From positions 1-28,026 of the forward strand of contig DDKN01000037.1 of assembly GCA_002339725.1 (NCBI GenBank): a DNA stretch of 28,026 nucleotides. Reading direction: 5' to 3'. The notes beneath the pieces are model-generated. The model had not been told where the DNA came from and did not search any database. It saw only the letters and a program-made list of their open reading frames with translations. Below are positions 1 to 7,837 of this stretch, one piece after another. Positions within the stretch are counted from its first letter, which is position 1, and each line of letters begins with the position of its first letter. Source of the stretch: Thiobacillus sp. UBA2597 (GTDB lineage Bacteria > Pseudomonadota > Gammaproteobacteria > Burkholderiales > Thiobacillaceae). The position numbers were made by a program, and so were the translations under genes.

Positions 1-152
1 ACCTATTGCAACTTAACAGCTAGCCGGCGTTTGGCCCTATGCATAACCACACAGACAACACCAAGGTGAGGAAGACATCCGCCCAAACCGCAGCCACTGG
101 TTTTTGTCGATTTGTCGCCATGCGCCCCTTCCGCGACTGAACAGCACGCCTT

Positions 153-1733
153 ATGGCCTACCTTTCCCTCGACAGCGCCTGGGAAATCCCCTGGCAGTGG
201 ATCAACCACGATCTGCCCAAGCTTGTGGGCCAGTTGGAGACCGACCCGGGGCATTCGGCGCTGCTGCTCGGGGCCGCAGCCGGGCTTGCCCTGCTCTGGC
301 TTCTGGTGCGCCGGCAGCGCCGTCTGGCGCGCCGACGCAGGCTGTCCGCCGCCCCGGCGCCGACGGTGCTCGACAGTTACACCGCTTCCCTGGCGCCGGC
401 CTCCGTCCTGGCGCCTGATGCCGACCTGGCCTGGGACGGCCCCGCCCGGGCCCAGCCTGCCGAGCCACTGGAAGCCTTCGATTTCGACTTGGACGAGGGC
501 CAGCCCGACAGCGGAGCCATCACCGTGAACGAGGCCGACCCGCTGGCCGAGGCCTCGATCTTCATCATGTATGGCTATCACGACCGGGCGGCCGAACTGC
601 TGCGCTGGTACCTGGACGACGCCGGCGAGGCCCAGGCGCAGGTGCTGCAACTGCTGTGCGACAGCTATCTCAAACTCCGCCAGGTCGACGATTTTGCCGA
701 CATTCTCGAACGCCGCCTGCTCCTCGCCGGCGCCGAGCCGGCGCTGCGCGACACCCTGCTCGAAGGGCTGCGGCTCGATCCGGAGAATTTGCAGCTGCGG
801 GTGCTCGCCATCAACTATTTCGGGCTCGACGTCGATCAGATCAACGCCCTGCTTGGTCTGGAACCGGCCGCGCCGGAGAGCACTGCCGAGTCAAGGCAGC
901 CCCAGACTCGGCCGACGCCGGACCCGGGCGTGGCAGGCGCAGCCGAATCAAGCCTGCCGCCACCGGCCACCCAGAGCGGCCTGGTCGATGGCCGGATGCC
1001 ACTTGCCCCGCTGAGCCAGACGGAAAAACTGATCGTCCGCAGTTTCACGCCGCCGGGCCGGGCCGCCAAGCTGCACCTGGCTATGGGCAATCACGACGAG
1101 GCCGTCGCCGCGCTGCATCGGGCCCTCACCAAACAGCCGAACGCCCTCGTCCACTTCACCGAACTTTTGAAGATCCACCAGGCCCGGCGCGACATCGACG
1201 AATACGCCCGCACCCTCTGGCACTTGTATGCCGCGCTGGGCAACGCCGGCCAGTCGCTGAAGGAACGCCTGCTCGCCCAGGGTTTCAGCCTGGGCCCGCA
1301 CCCGCTGTTCGAGGCCCTGGCCCAGGCCAGGGAACGCAGCCAGATCGAAGCGATCGGCCGCCGTTTCGGCTTTCATGTCGCGGACACCATGCCTTTGCCG
1401 AAAACCGCGCTGGTCGAGGTCAGCGGCGCCGACAAGCCGGCGCTCGCGCGCGAGGGCAACGACATTCTGCGGGAAGTCGACAGCTATCTCGAGTTCGGCC
1501 AGATCGACCAGGCGGTGAAGGTGCTGGAGTCGGCCATCCTGGCCGATCCCGCGGCGATCCATCTCTATCCGCCCTTGCTCGAGCTGTATGAGCGCATGGA
1601 CGATCTCGCATCGCTGACCGAACTGGCCAGCGGCATCAAGCGCCGTGTCCAGCGCCCCCCGGAGGAGGTGGTCGCCATGATGACCAGCCTGTTCCAGCGC
1701 ATGAAAAACCGACGCGAGCAACTCGCTGCATAA
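153..1733 (+). CDS. Membrane-anchored FimV/TPR-like protein
   Basis: 526 residues. A single hydrophobic segment lies at about residues 34-52 and is followed by an Arg-rich stretch, so a short N-terminal part should face the periplasm and the long C-terminal part the cytoplasm. After an Ala/Pro-rich acidic linker come three helical modules at about 127-190, 300-365 and 436-500. The first (AEASIFIMYGYHDRAAELL) and last (EVDSYLEFGQIDQAVKVLE) resemble the TPR-like units of FimV, the polar landmark of pseudomonads. A LysM domain, present in true FimV, is not seen, so this is a FimV-like scaffold and not FimV itself. An in-frame stop at 138-140 makes 153 the first ATG. No convincing Shine-Dalgarno precedes it. 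It is the first gene of a seven-gene cluster, 14 bp before the next. Function is inferred: a membrane scaffold for the downstream GTPase module. Confidence 0.75.
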   Translation: MAYLSLDSAWEIPWQWINHDLPKLVGQLETDPGHSALLLGAAAGLALLWLLVRRQRRLARRRRLSAAPAPTVLDSYTASLAPASVLAPDADLAWDGPARAQPAEPLEAFDFDLDEGQPDSGAITVNEADPLAEASIFIMYGYHDRAAELLRWYLDDAGEAQAQVLQLLCDSYLKLRQVDDFADILERRLLLAGAEPALRDTLLEGLRLDPENLQLRVLAINYFGLDVDQINALLGLEPAAPESTAESRQPQTRPTPDPGVAGAAESSLPPPATQSGLVDGRMPLAPLSQTEKLIVRSFTPPGRAAKLHLAMGNHDEAVAALHRALTKQPNALVHFTELLKIHQARRDIDEYARTLWHLYAALGNAGQSLKERLLAQGFSLGPHPLFEALAQARERSQIEAIGRRFGFHVADTMPLPKTALVEVSGADKPALAREGNDILREVDSYLEFGQIDQAVKVLESAILADPAAIHLYPPLLELYERMDDLASLTELASGIKRRVQRPPEEVVAMMTSLFQRMKNRREQLAA

Positions 1734-1747
1734 CCCAAGGTGAGGCC

Positions 1748-2914
1748 ATGAGCGATCCCCAAGCGCCCCAGAAAACCATCAACGTCCTGACCGTCGGCAT
1801 GGACAGCCGCAAACAGGCCATCTTCCGCATGGCCTTCAAGATGCACACGCTGCATCACTATCGGCTGCTCGACGATCAGCCCGCCGGCCCGCCGCATCTG
1901 GCGATCTTCGATTTCGACCGTCCGGATGCCGATGCGGCCTGGCAGGACTTCCGCCGCGAGCACCCCACCCTGCCAACTTTGATCGTGACCGTCGAAGCGC
2001 CGGCCCAGCCGCCGGCGCCGGTTCTGCTCAAGCCGATCCGGGTCGAAACCCTGTTTCCCCGTCTGCGTCAGCTGCTCACCGGTGGCGAGGCGGCACCCGA
2101 TGCGCCGAGCCAACTGCCGCGGCCGGGTCAGGCGCCGGCGCCAGCGGTGGACGCGCCAGCCCAGCCGGCCGCTGAAACCCGGTCTGCCGCCGAAGCCCGG
2201 CCGGCCCCGCCCCGGCCAATGGCGACCGGCACGGCCTGGCCGGAGCGGATTGAATACTTCGATCCGCGCCAGGGCCTGCTTGGCGCCTTGCTGCAGGCGC
2301 GCCGCACCCGCACGCCCTGTGTGATCAGCCTGGCCGGCAGCAAGGCCCTGATCGTGTTGCCAGAACTCGACCGCGCCATCGCCCTGGTCGACGAGCATCA
2401 GCTGCAGGCGGCCTGCCTGAATGACGCCAGCGCGGTGAGCAGCCAGCCGCTCACGGCCGAGGACACTGCCAACGCCGAACCGATCAACCTGACGGCACTG
2501 ACCTGGCAGGTCGCGCTGTGGAGTGCGCGCGGCCGCCTCATCGCCGGGTTTCCCGACCAGGCCCCGATCCGCTTGCGCCATTGGCCCAATCTCACCCGCC
2601 TCGCCCCGGTCAGGGACGGCATACGCATCGCCGCGTTCTGGTCACGCGCGCCGGCCAACCTGCGCCTCACCGTGCGCATGCTCGGCCTGCCGGCAGAAGA
2701 CGTCTTCAGTTTCCTGGCCGCCAGCTACAGCATCGGCATCCTCGATTCCAGTTTGCTCAAAGGCACGGACAGGACCGGGCGCGAGCCGGCTGCGGCTGCG
2801 GCCGTCGCCACGAGCATGCCGGCGCAGCAGGCCGGCGCGCCGACACCGAGTGCCGCTGCCACCGAGCGCACCGGCTTCCTCTCGCGCCTCTTGAGGAAGG
2901 TCGCCGGCCTGTAG
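1748..2914 (+). CDS. Degenerate receiver-like protein with unknown C-terminal domain
   Basis: 388 residues, preceded by a good ribosome binding site (AAGGTGAGG). Residues 10-118 follow the beta/alpha rhythm of a response-regulator receiver: a first strand (INVLTVGMD), an LAIFDFD strand end where the phospho-acceptor Asp would sit, an LIVTVE strand, and a LLKPIRVETLF segment that keeps the conserved Lys-Pro. The usual acidic pair after strand 1 is not intact, so phosphorylation is doubtful. A Pro/Ala-rich linker (about 119-160) leads to a second folded region (about 165-330) that I do not recognise, and the tail is again low complexity. It lies between the FimV-like scaffold and the small GTPase and is likely co-transcribed. 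It may be a pseudo-receiver adaptor. The receiver call is fold-level inference only. Confidence 0.65.
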   Translation: MSDPQAPQKTINVLTVGMDSRKQAIFRMAFKMHTLHHYRLLDDQPAGPPHLAIFDFDRPDADAAWQDFRREHPTLPTLIVTVEAPAQPPAPVLLKPIRVETLFPRLRQLLTGGEAAPDAPSQLPRPGQAPAPAVDAPAQPAAETRSAAEARPAPPRPMATGTAWPERIEYFDPRQGLLGALLQARRTRTPCVISLAGSKALIVLPELDRAIALVDEHQLQAACLNDASAVSSQPLTAEDTANAEPINLTALTWQVALWSARGRLIAGFPDQAPIRLRHWPNLTRLAPVRDGIRIAAFWSRAPANLRLTVRMLGLPAEDVFSFLAASYSIGILDSSLLKGTDRTGREPAAAAAVATSMPAQQAGAPTPSAAATERTGFLSRLLRKVAGL

Positions 2915-2943
2915 GCCGATCACAACAACACGAGGAGACAGAC

Positions 2944-3486
2944 TTGAAACGGCTCGACAACAAAATCATCTTCACCGGCCCGGTCGGCGCGGGCAAGACC
3001 ACGGCCATCGGCTCGATCAGCGACATCCCGCCGATCAAGACCGATGCCGCCGCCTCCGACATGACGCTGCACCGCAAGAGCCACACCACGGTGGCGCTCG
3101 ACTACGGCGTGCTCAACCTCGACGGCGGTGCCAAGGTCCATCTCTACGGCACCCCCGGCCAGGAGCGTTTCGACTTCATGTGGGACATCCTCAGCACCGG
3201 TGGCATCGGCCTGATCCTGTTGCTCGACAACAGCCGGCCGAACCCGATGAAGGACATGCAGTTCTTCATGAACGCCTTCAAGGACTTCCTGCGCGAGGCG
3301 CCGCTCGTCATCGGCGTCACCAAGACCGATGTCAAGCCCTCGCCCAGCGTGAAGCACTACGCCGAGATTCTGGCCCGCGTGGACCAGCGCCCCCCTATTT
3401 TCGAGATCGACGGCCGTAACCGCGAGGACGTGAAAAACCTGGTCATGGCCCTGCTCTTCTCGATCGATCCGGGCCTGGAAGGCTGA
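2944..3486 (+). CDS. Small Ras-like GTPase (MglA/COG2229-type)
   Basis: 180 residues from a TTG start at 2944, chosen because GAGGAGA sits about 7 bases upstream and the P-loop then falls at the usual distance from the N terminus. G1 is GPVGAGKT (residues 12-19), the switch II motif is YGTPGQERF (68-76) and G4 is TKTD (126-129). The Asp of the canonical DxxG is Gly69. MglA-type and COG2229 GTPases also deviate at this place. There is no C-terminal lipidation Cys. In bacteria such GTPases work with Roadblock/LC7 proteins that act as activating or exchange partners, and two such proteins are encoded directly downstream (2 and 44 bp gaps). It probably acts as a nucleotide-dependent spatial or signalling switch. 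The GTPase call is firm; the process it controls is not known. Confidence 0.88.
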   Translation: MKRLDNKIIFTGPVGAGKTTAIGSISDIPPIKTDAAASDMTLHRKSHTTVALDYGVLNLDGGAKVHLYGTPGQERFDFMWDILSTGGIGLILLLDNSRPNPMKDMQFFMNAFKDFLREAPLVIGVTKTDVKPSPSVKHYAEILARVDQRPPIFEIDGRNREDVKNLVMALLFSIDPGLEG

Positions 3487-3488
3487 CC

Positions 3489-4124
3489 ATGGCCGAACGC
3501 CTAAGCCTCAGGGAGGCACTGTATGCCCAGATCACCGCGGCCGGTGCCTACTATGCCGTGGCCAGCCCCACCGCCGACCCCAGCCGCAAGCTGCTGATCA
3601 ACATCATGAAGGAAGGCCACAAGGGCCCGCTCAACCAGGGCCGGCTCATGGCCTGGACCGGCACCCGCTCGCTCGATCAGGCCCTGCAGCTGCTCTACCG
3701 CCTGCAACAACTGGATTTCGTCCAGGGCGCCAGCGCGCCCAGCGCGCCGCCTCAGGACAATCTGGAAACCCTGCTGCCCAGTTTGCTCGGCGGGCTGTCC
3801 CAGGCCGGCCGGGCCCTGTTGGCCGACGACAATGGCTTCTACCTGGGCACGGCCGGCTTTCTGCACGAAGCGGCGGAAGAGATCGCCGCGCTGGCCGGCG
3901 ACATCCTGTCGCTCAGCCAGCGTCATGCCCGTCTGCTGAAGAACAACCTGAACATCGGCAGCAGCGCCTGGGCCATCGCCGACCCTTCGGGCAATTCCGA
4001 ACTCGGCTTCTACCCCCTGCACGTGGGCAAGCAGTCCTTCGTCCTCATCATCGGCGGCACGCCCCAGCTTCAGGGCGAAGGCTTCGTCACCCTGGTGCAG
4101 GCCCTGAGCCGTCGTTATGCCTGA
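3489..4124 (+). CDS. Roadblock/LC7-like protein with N-terminal helical (winged-helix-like) region
   Basis: 211 residues, starting 2 bp after the GTPase stop, with GGAAGG as likely ribosome binding site inside the GTPase 3' end. Residues about 1-80 are helical and end in a pattern (QGRLMAWTGTRSLDQALQLL then a short strand) that could be a winged-helix-like fold. Residues about 95-211 look like a Roadblock/LC7 domain: a strand with LLADDNGFYLGTAGF, a long helix (EEIAALAGDILSLSQRHARL), then strands ending near FVLIIGG. Roadblock proteins bind small GTPases as dimers, and the position between GTPase and MglB-like gene fits. Assignment is from pattern only; it could be a divergent regulator paired with the next gene in a heterodimer. 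Confidence 0.7.
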   Translation: MAERLSLREALYAQITAAGAYYAVASPTADPSRKLLINIMKEGHKGPLNQGRLMAWTGTRSLDQALQLLYRLQQLDFVQGASAPSAPPQDNLETLLPSLLGGLSQAGRALLADDNGFYLGTAGFLHEAAEEIAALAGDILSLSQRHARLLKNNLNIGSSAWAIADPSGNSELGFYPLHVGKQSFVLIIGGTPQLQGEGFVTLVQALSRRYA

Positions 4125-4168
4125 TCCGATTTCGCCTAATCGTTATTTCCGCTACAAGGAGACAAACC

Positions 4169-4531
4169 ATGCGTGAACAGATGCTCAAATCCATCCTCAG
4201 CGAACTCAATGGCAGTTCGGCCGACATTGAGGCCTCCGCCGTCATCTCCTCCGACGGCCTGACCATGGCCGCCCTGCTGCCGCAGGACGTCGACGAGGAC
4301 CGGGTCGGCGCCATGGCCGCCGCCATGCTTTCGCTGGGCGAGCGCACCGCGCGCGAACTGGCCCGCGGCGAGCTGGAACAGGTCATGGTCAAGGGCGAGA
4401 ACGGCTACATCCTGATGAGCCACGCCGGCAAGGATGCCGTGCTCACCGTGATCGCGCGCAAGGACGCCAAGCTGGGCCTGATCTTCCTCGACGCCAAACG
4501 CGCCGCCAAGGCCATCGCCGACATCCTCTGA
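4169..4531 (+). CDS. Roadblock/LC7 domain protein (MglB-like)
   Basis: 120 residues with a strong ribosome binding site (AAGGAG, 7 bases before the ATG). The whole protein is one Roadblock/LC7 domain: an N-terminal helix (REQMLKSILSELN), a strand pair with AVISSDGLTMAALLP, a central helix rich in small residues (RVGAMAAAMLSLGERTAREL), strands QVMVKGENGYILMSHAG and AVLTVIARKDAKLGLIFLD, and a C-terminal helix. This matches MglB-type proteins in length and order. In characterised systems MglB homologues form dimers that regulate the cognate MglA GTPase. The gene follows GTPase and Roadblock-like genes in the same cluster, so these three products plausibly form one complex. Confident on fold, inferred on partner. 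Confidence 0.85.
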   Translation: MREQMLKSILSELNGSSADIEASAVISSDGLTMAALLPQDVDEDRVGAMAAAMLSLGERTARELARGELEQVMVKGENGYILMSHAGKDAVLTVIARKDAKLGLIFLDAKRAAKAIADIL

Positions 4532-4581
4532 GCACTGACAGCGAACACACAAGCGCCAATAATCCAAGGAGACCGTCGCGC

Positions 4582-5331
4582 ATGTACCAGCTCTCCGTCT
4601 GCCCGCACGACACGGCCAAGCACATGGTGGAGTGGTTTCAGTTCAACACCTATCTGCAGCGCAAGCTCGATTGCGCCATCCACTTCGAGCCGATCGACAG
4701 CTTCATCCTGGAACAGACTGCGGTGCTTTCGGGCGGCTACCAGCTTTGCTACGCCAACCCCCTGAGCGCCTGCACCTACATCCAGGAGCTCGATTTCATC
4801 CCGGTCGCCAAGCCGATTGGCCTCTATGACGAAACCCTGCTGGTCACGCGCAAGGGCGCCGGCGTCCCCGAGCAGCACCCGCTCACCATCGCCACCGCCT
4901 CGGGCGAACTGATCACCCATACCCTGGGCCTGAGCCTGCTCGACGGCCTGAATATCCCGCAGAGCGAGTGCGAATTCAAGGTGGTCGATTCCCACATGCG
5001 TTCGATCCACAGCGTGCTCAAGGAACAGGCCGCCCTCGCCTTCGTGTTCAACGACACCTGGCACAACCTGTCCGAGAGCACCCGCAACCAGCTCGACATC
5101 CTGGCCGAGACCCAGGACCAGATCGCCTTCCACTGCTTCCTGATCGCACCGGAACTGGCCGAACGCAAAGAGGATATCCAGGCCCTGCTGGTGGCGATGA
5201 AGGACGACCCCAAGGGGCTGCACATCCTGGAATCGCTCGGCCTGCAGGGCTTCGAGCCGATCAGCGAGGATGCCATGGACACCCTGAAGACGCTGATGGC
5301 CTACTACAACACCCTCTACAATGCCACCTGA
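4582..5331 (+). CDS. Cytosolic PhnD-like substrate-binding protein (copy 1)
   Basis: 249 residues, with AAGGAG ten bases before the ATG. The fold looks like the PhnD/SsuA/transferrin-type periplasmic binding proteins: strand 1 starts at once (QLSVCPHDTAKHMVEWF), later comes GYQLCYANPLSACTY and ALAFVFNDTWHNL, the positions where PhnD proteins have the ligand-contacting strand-turn segments. Unlike transport-associated PhnD, there is no signal peptide or lipobox; the first β-strand begins at residue 2, so the product should remain in the cytoplasm. No ABC permease or ATPase gene is nearby. It has a clear paralogue immediately downstream. The context suggests a ligand-binding sensor or input domain for the GTPase/Roadblock module rather than a transporter part. 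The ligand cannot be told from sequence. Confidence 0.78.
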   Translation: MYQLSVCPHDTAKHMVEWFQFNTYLQRKLDCAIHFEPIDSFILEQTAVLSGGYQLCYANPLSACTYIQELDFIPVAKPIGLYDETLLVTRKGAGVPEQHPLTIATASGELITHTLGLSLLDGLNIPQSECEFKVVDSHMRSIHSVLKEQAALAFVFNDTWHNLSESTRNQLDILAETQDQIAFHCFLIAPELAERKEDIQALLVAMKDDPKGLHILESLGLQGFEPISEDAMDTLKTLMAYYNTLYNAT

Positions 5332-5357
5332 ACACAACCAGCCGCGGCCTGGCCAAC

Positions 5358-6122
5358 ATGACTAGCCAGATGAGCACCCGATTCAGACTCTCCGTCTGCC
5401 CGCACGACACCGCCAAGTTCATGGTCGAGTGGTTCCAGTTCAACACCTATCTGCAACGGCAGTTGGGCTGCAGCATTCACTTCGAGCCCGAGGACAATTT
5501 CCTGGTTGAGCGCGAGAACGTTTTGAGCGGGGATTTCCATATCGTCTACGCCAATCCCTTCAGCGCCTTGGCCTTCATGCGCCGACGCGGTTTCCTACCG
5601 GTGGCGAAAGTGGCGGGCCTGTTCGACGAGACGTTTCTGGTGGCCCAGGCCGGGGCCGGTGGCGTCCCGCGGCAGCGCCCGCTCCGCATCGCCTCCGCCA
5701 CCGACAGGCTCATCGTTCACCCGCTGGGGGTAGACCTGCTCGAGCGGCTGAAAATCCCACAAACGCAATGCGAATTCCGCTTTGTCGGCAATCACATGAA
5801 GGCCGCCCACGCGGTGATCAAGGGCGAGGCCGACCTGGCCTTCGTGTTCAACGAAACCTGGCTCGGCATGGCCGAAGCCACCCGCCAGCAACTCGAGGTC
5901 ATCGCCGAAAGCACCGACCGCTCGGCTTTTCACTGTTTCTGCATTGCGCCGGAATGGGCGGCGCGCAAGGCGGAAATCCAGCGCGTGCTGATCGGGATGC
6001 ACGACGACCCGAAGGGACGGGCCATCCTCGACGCCCTGCACTTCGGCCCGCTGGAACCGCTCGACAGCAACGCCCTTGACCCTCTGATACCACTGTTGCA
6101 GCGGGCCGGCCTGCAGGACTGA
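5358..6122 (+). CDS. Cytosolic PhnD-like substrate-binding protein (copy 2)
   Basis: 254 residues from the ATG at 5358; a second in-frame ATG at 5370 is an equal alternative and neither has a strong ribosome binding site. It is a paralogue of the preceding gene: both share the CPHDTAK.MVEWFQFN block, the HFEP motif about 35-45 residues in, YANP, the AFVFN.TW block and HDDPKG/KDDPKG near the C terminus. The extra 9 residues at the N terminus are not a signal peptide, so this too should be cytosolic. The reading frame stays open upstream to 4968 but that part lies over copy 1 and is not credible as coding. It ends 6 bp from the convergent ychF stop. Probably arose by tandem duplication, with divergence allowing two ligands or a heterodimer. 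Confidence 0.78.
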   Translation: MTSQMSTRFRLSVCPHDTAKFMVEWFQFNTYLQRQLGCSIHFEPEDNFLVERENVLSGDFHIVYANPFSALAFMRRRGFLPVAKVAGLFDETFLVAQAGAGGVPRQRPLRIASATDRLIVHPLGVDLLERLKIPQTQCEFRFVGNHMKAAHAVIKGEADLAFVFNETWLGMAEATRQQLEVIAESTDRSAFHCFCIAPEWAARKAEIQRVLIGMHDDPKGRAILDALHFGPLEPLDSNALDPLIPLLQRAGLQD

Positions 6123-6128
6123 GCCGGC

Positions 6129-7220
6129 TCACACGTTGAAGCGGAAGTGCATGACGTCACCGTCCTGCACCACGTAGTCCTTGCCCTCCAGCCGCATCTT
6201 GCCGGCCTCCTTGGCACCCTGCTCGCCCTGGCAGGCGATGAAATCGGCGAAGCTGATCACCTCGGCCCGGATGAAGCCTTTTTCGAAATCGGTGTGGATC
6301 ACCGCGGCCGCCTTGGGGGCGGTGTCGCCCTTGTGGATGGTCCAGGCCCGGACCTCCTTCACCCCCGCGGTGAAATAGGTCTGCAGGCCCAGGAGGTCGT
6401 AGGCCGCGCGAATCAGGCGATTGAGCCCCGGTTCCTTGAGGCCCATCGCAGCCAGGAACTCGGCCTTGTCGGCCTCATCCAGGTCGGCGATCTCCGCCTC
6501 GATCGCGGCGCAGAGCGCCACCACCGGCGCCCCCTCCGCCTCGGCAAAGGCGCGCAGGCGATCGAGGTAGGGATTGTGCTCGAAACCGTCCTCGGCCACG
6601 TTGGCCACATACATGGCCGGCTTGATGGTGAGCAGGCAGAGCGGCTTGATCAGCTCGACCTCCTCGGCCGACAACTTGAGGCTGCGCGCGGGCTTGGCCT
6701 CGTTCAGGTGCGGCAGCAGCTTGTCGAGCACGGCGATCAGCTTCTGGGCCTCTTTGTCGCCGGCGCGCGCCTTCTTCACGTCGCGCGCATGCGCCTTCTC
6801 CACCGTGGCCAGGTCGGCCAGGGCCAGCTCCGTGCCGATCACCTCGATATCGGCGATCGGATCGACCTGGCCCGCCACGTGCACCACGTTGGCGTCCTCG
6901 AAGCAGCGCACCACGTTGACGATGGCGTCGGTCTCGCGGATGTTGGCCAGGAACTGGTTGCCCAGGCCCTCGCCCTTGGAGGCCCCGGCCACCAGGCCGG
7001 CGATGTCGACGAACTCGACAATGGCCGGCACCACCTTCTGCGGCTTGACGATCGCCGCCAGCTGATCCAGGCGCGGGTCGGGCACCTCGACCACGCCGAC
7101 ATTCGGCTCGATGGTGCAGAAGGGATAGTTCTCCGCCGCGATGCCCGCCTTGGTCAGCGCATTGAACAGAGTGGACTTGCCCACATTGGGCAGGCCGACG
7201 ATGCCGCATTTCAAACTCAT
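6129..7220 (-). CDS. ychF: Redox-regulated ATPase YchF
   Basis: 363 residues, the normal family length. YchF is an Obg-related P-loop protein that prefers ATP to GTP and associates with ribosomes. The P-loop GLPNVGKST is at residues 9-17. The family-specific nucleotide base motif is of the NxxE type (YVANVAED), in place of NKxD, which fits the ATP preference. A coiled insertion follows the G domain, and the C-terminal TGS domain spans about 280-363 (from FTAGVKEVRAW to the end). The start codon overlaps the pth stop (ATGA), so pth and ychF are translationally coupled, an arrangement common in proteobacteria. It converges with the PhnD-like copy 2. Confidence 0.97.
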   Translation of the reverse strand: MSLKCGIVGLPNVGKSTLFNALTKAGIAAENYPFCTIEPNVGVVEVPDPRLDQLAAIVKPQKVVPAIVEFVDIAGLVAGASKGEGLGNQFLANIRETDAIVNVVRCFEDANVVHVAGQVDPIADIEVIGTELALADLATVEKAHARDVKKARAGDKEAQKLIAVLDKLLPHLNEAKPARSLKLSAEEVELIKPLCLLTIKPAMYVANVAEDGFEHNPYLDRLRAFAEAEGAPVVALCAAIEAEIADLDEADKAEFLAAMGLKEPGLNRLIRAAYDLLGLQTYFTAGVKEVRAWTIHKGDTAPKAAAVIHTDFEKGFIRAEVISFADFIACQGEQGAKEAGKMRLEGKDYVVQDGDVMHFRFNV

Positions 7221-7825
7221 TCTGGACTCACATTCGGGGTTGCAGGTTTGGCGCGCACGTTGAGCTGGCGCATGGCCGCGTCGAACTCGCCCTTGATCAG
7301 GTGGGGCAGGGCCGGCACCGCCCGGTCGACGGCCGCTTCGATCAGTTCCGCCTCGGCCCGGCTCGGCGCATGCAGGACGAAGTCGGACACCTCGGCCTTG
7401 TCGCCCGGATGACCGATGCCGATACGCAGGCGCCAGAAATCGGCGCCCAAGGCCGCGCTGATGTCGCGAATGCCGTTATGGCCGCCGTGGCCGCCACCGC
7501 GTTTGAGGCGCAAGGCGCCCGGGGGCAGGTCCAGCTCGTCGTGCGCCACCAGGATCTGGCCGACCGGGATCTTGTAGAAATGGGCCAGGGCCGCCACGGC
7601 CCGGCCGCTCGCATTCATGTAGGTCGTGGGCTTGAGCAGCCAGAGTTCGCCGCCGTCCACGGCAAGCCGGCAGACCTCGCCGAAGAACTTGCTGTCAGAA
7701 CGAAAAAGACCGGCGTGGCGCGAAGCCAGCCGGTCCAGCCACCAGAACCCGGCATTGTGCCGGGTGTCGGCGTATTTGCTGCCCGGGTTGCCGAGACCGA
7801 CGACGAGCCGGATGCCGGCCTGCAT
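7217..7825 (-). CDS. pth: Peptidyl-tRNA hydrolase
   Basis: 202 residues. Pth cleaves peptidyl-tRNA released by drop-off so that tRNA can be recycled. Conserved elements are all present: VVGLGNPG with Asn13, the catalytic His23 in DTRHNAGFW, the TYMNASG loop, HDELDLP, and the GGGHGGHNGIR segment. The C terminus has a short extension rich in Pro/Ala/Lys. The gene lies 12 bp after rplY and overlaps ychF by four bases, giving an rplY-pth-ychF unit. ATG at 7825 puts the first strand at the usual place. Confidence 0.97.
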   Translation of the reverse strand: MQAGIRLVVGLGNPGSKYADTRHNAGFWWLDRLASRHAGLFRSDSKFFGEVCRLAVDGGELWLLKPTTYMNASGRAVAALAHFYKIPVGQILVAHDELDLPPGALRLKRGGGHGGHNGIRDISAALGADFWRLRIGIGHPGDKAEVSDFVLHAPSRAEAELIEAAVDRAVPALPHLIKGEFDAAMRQLNVRAKPATPNVSPE

Positions 7826-7837
7826 GCCCGGTCAGGC

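Noticed and set aside
66..140. A 24-codon GTG-initiated frame before the FimV-like gene
   Set aside because: No ribosome binding site at a proper distance and no sign of coding character.
1..152. Promoter for the first operon
   Set aside because: Several TA-rich hexamers (for example TATGCA) are present, but none have acceptable -35/-10 spacing.
4968..5357. N-terminal extension of PhnD-like copy 2 over copy 1
   Set aside because: Out-of-frame reading of copy 1 with no family resemblance.
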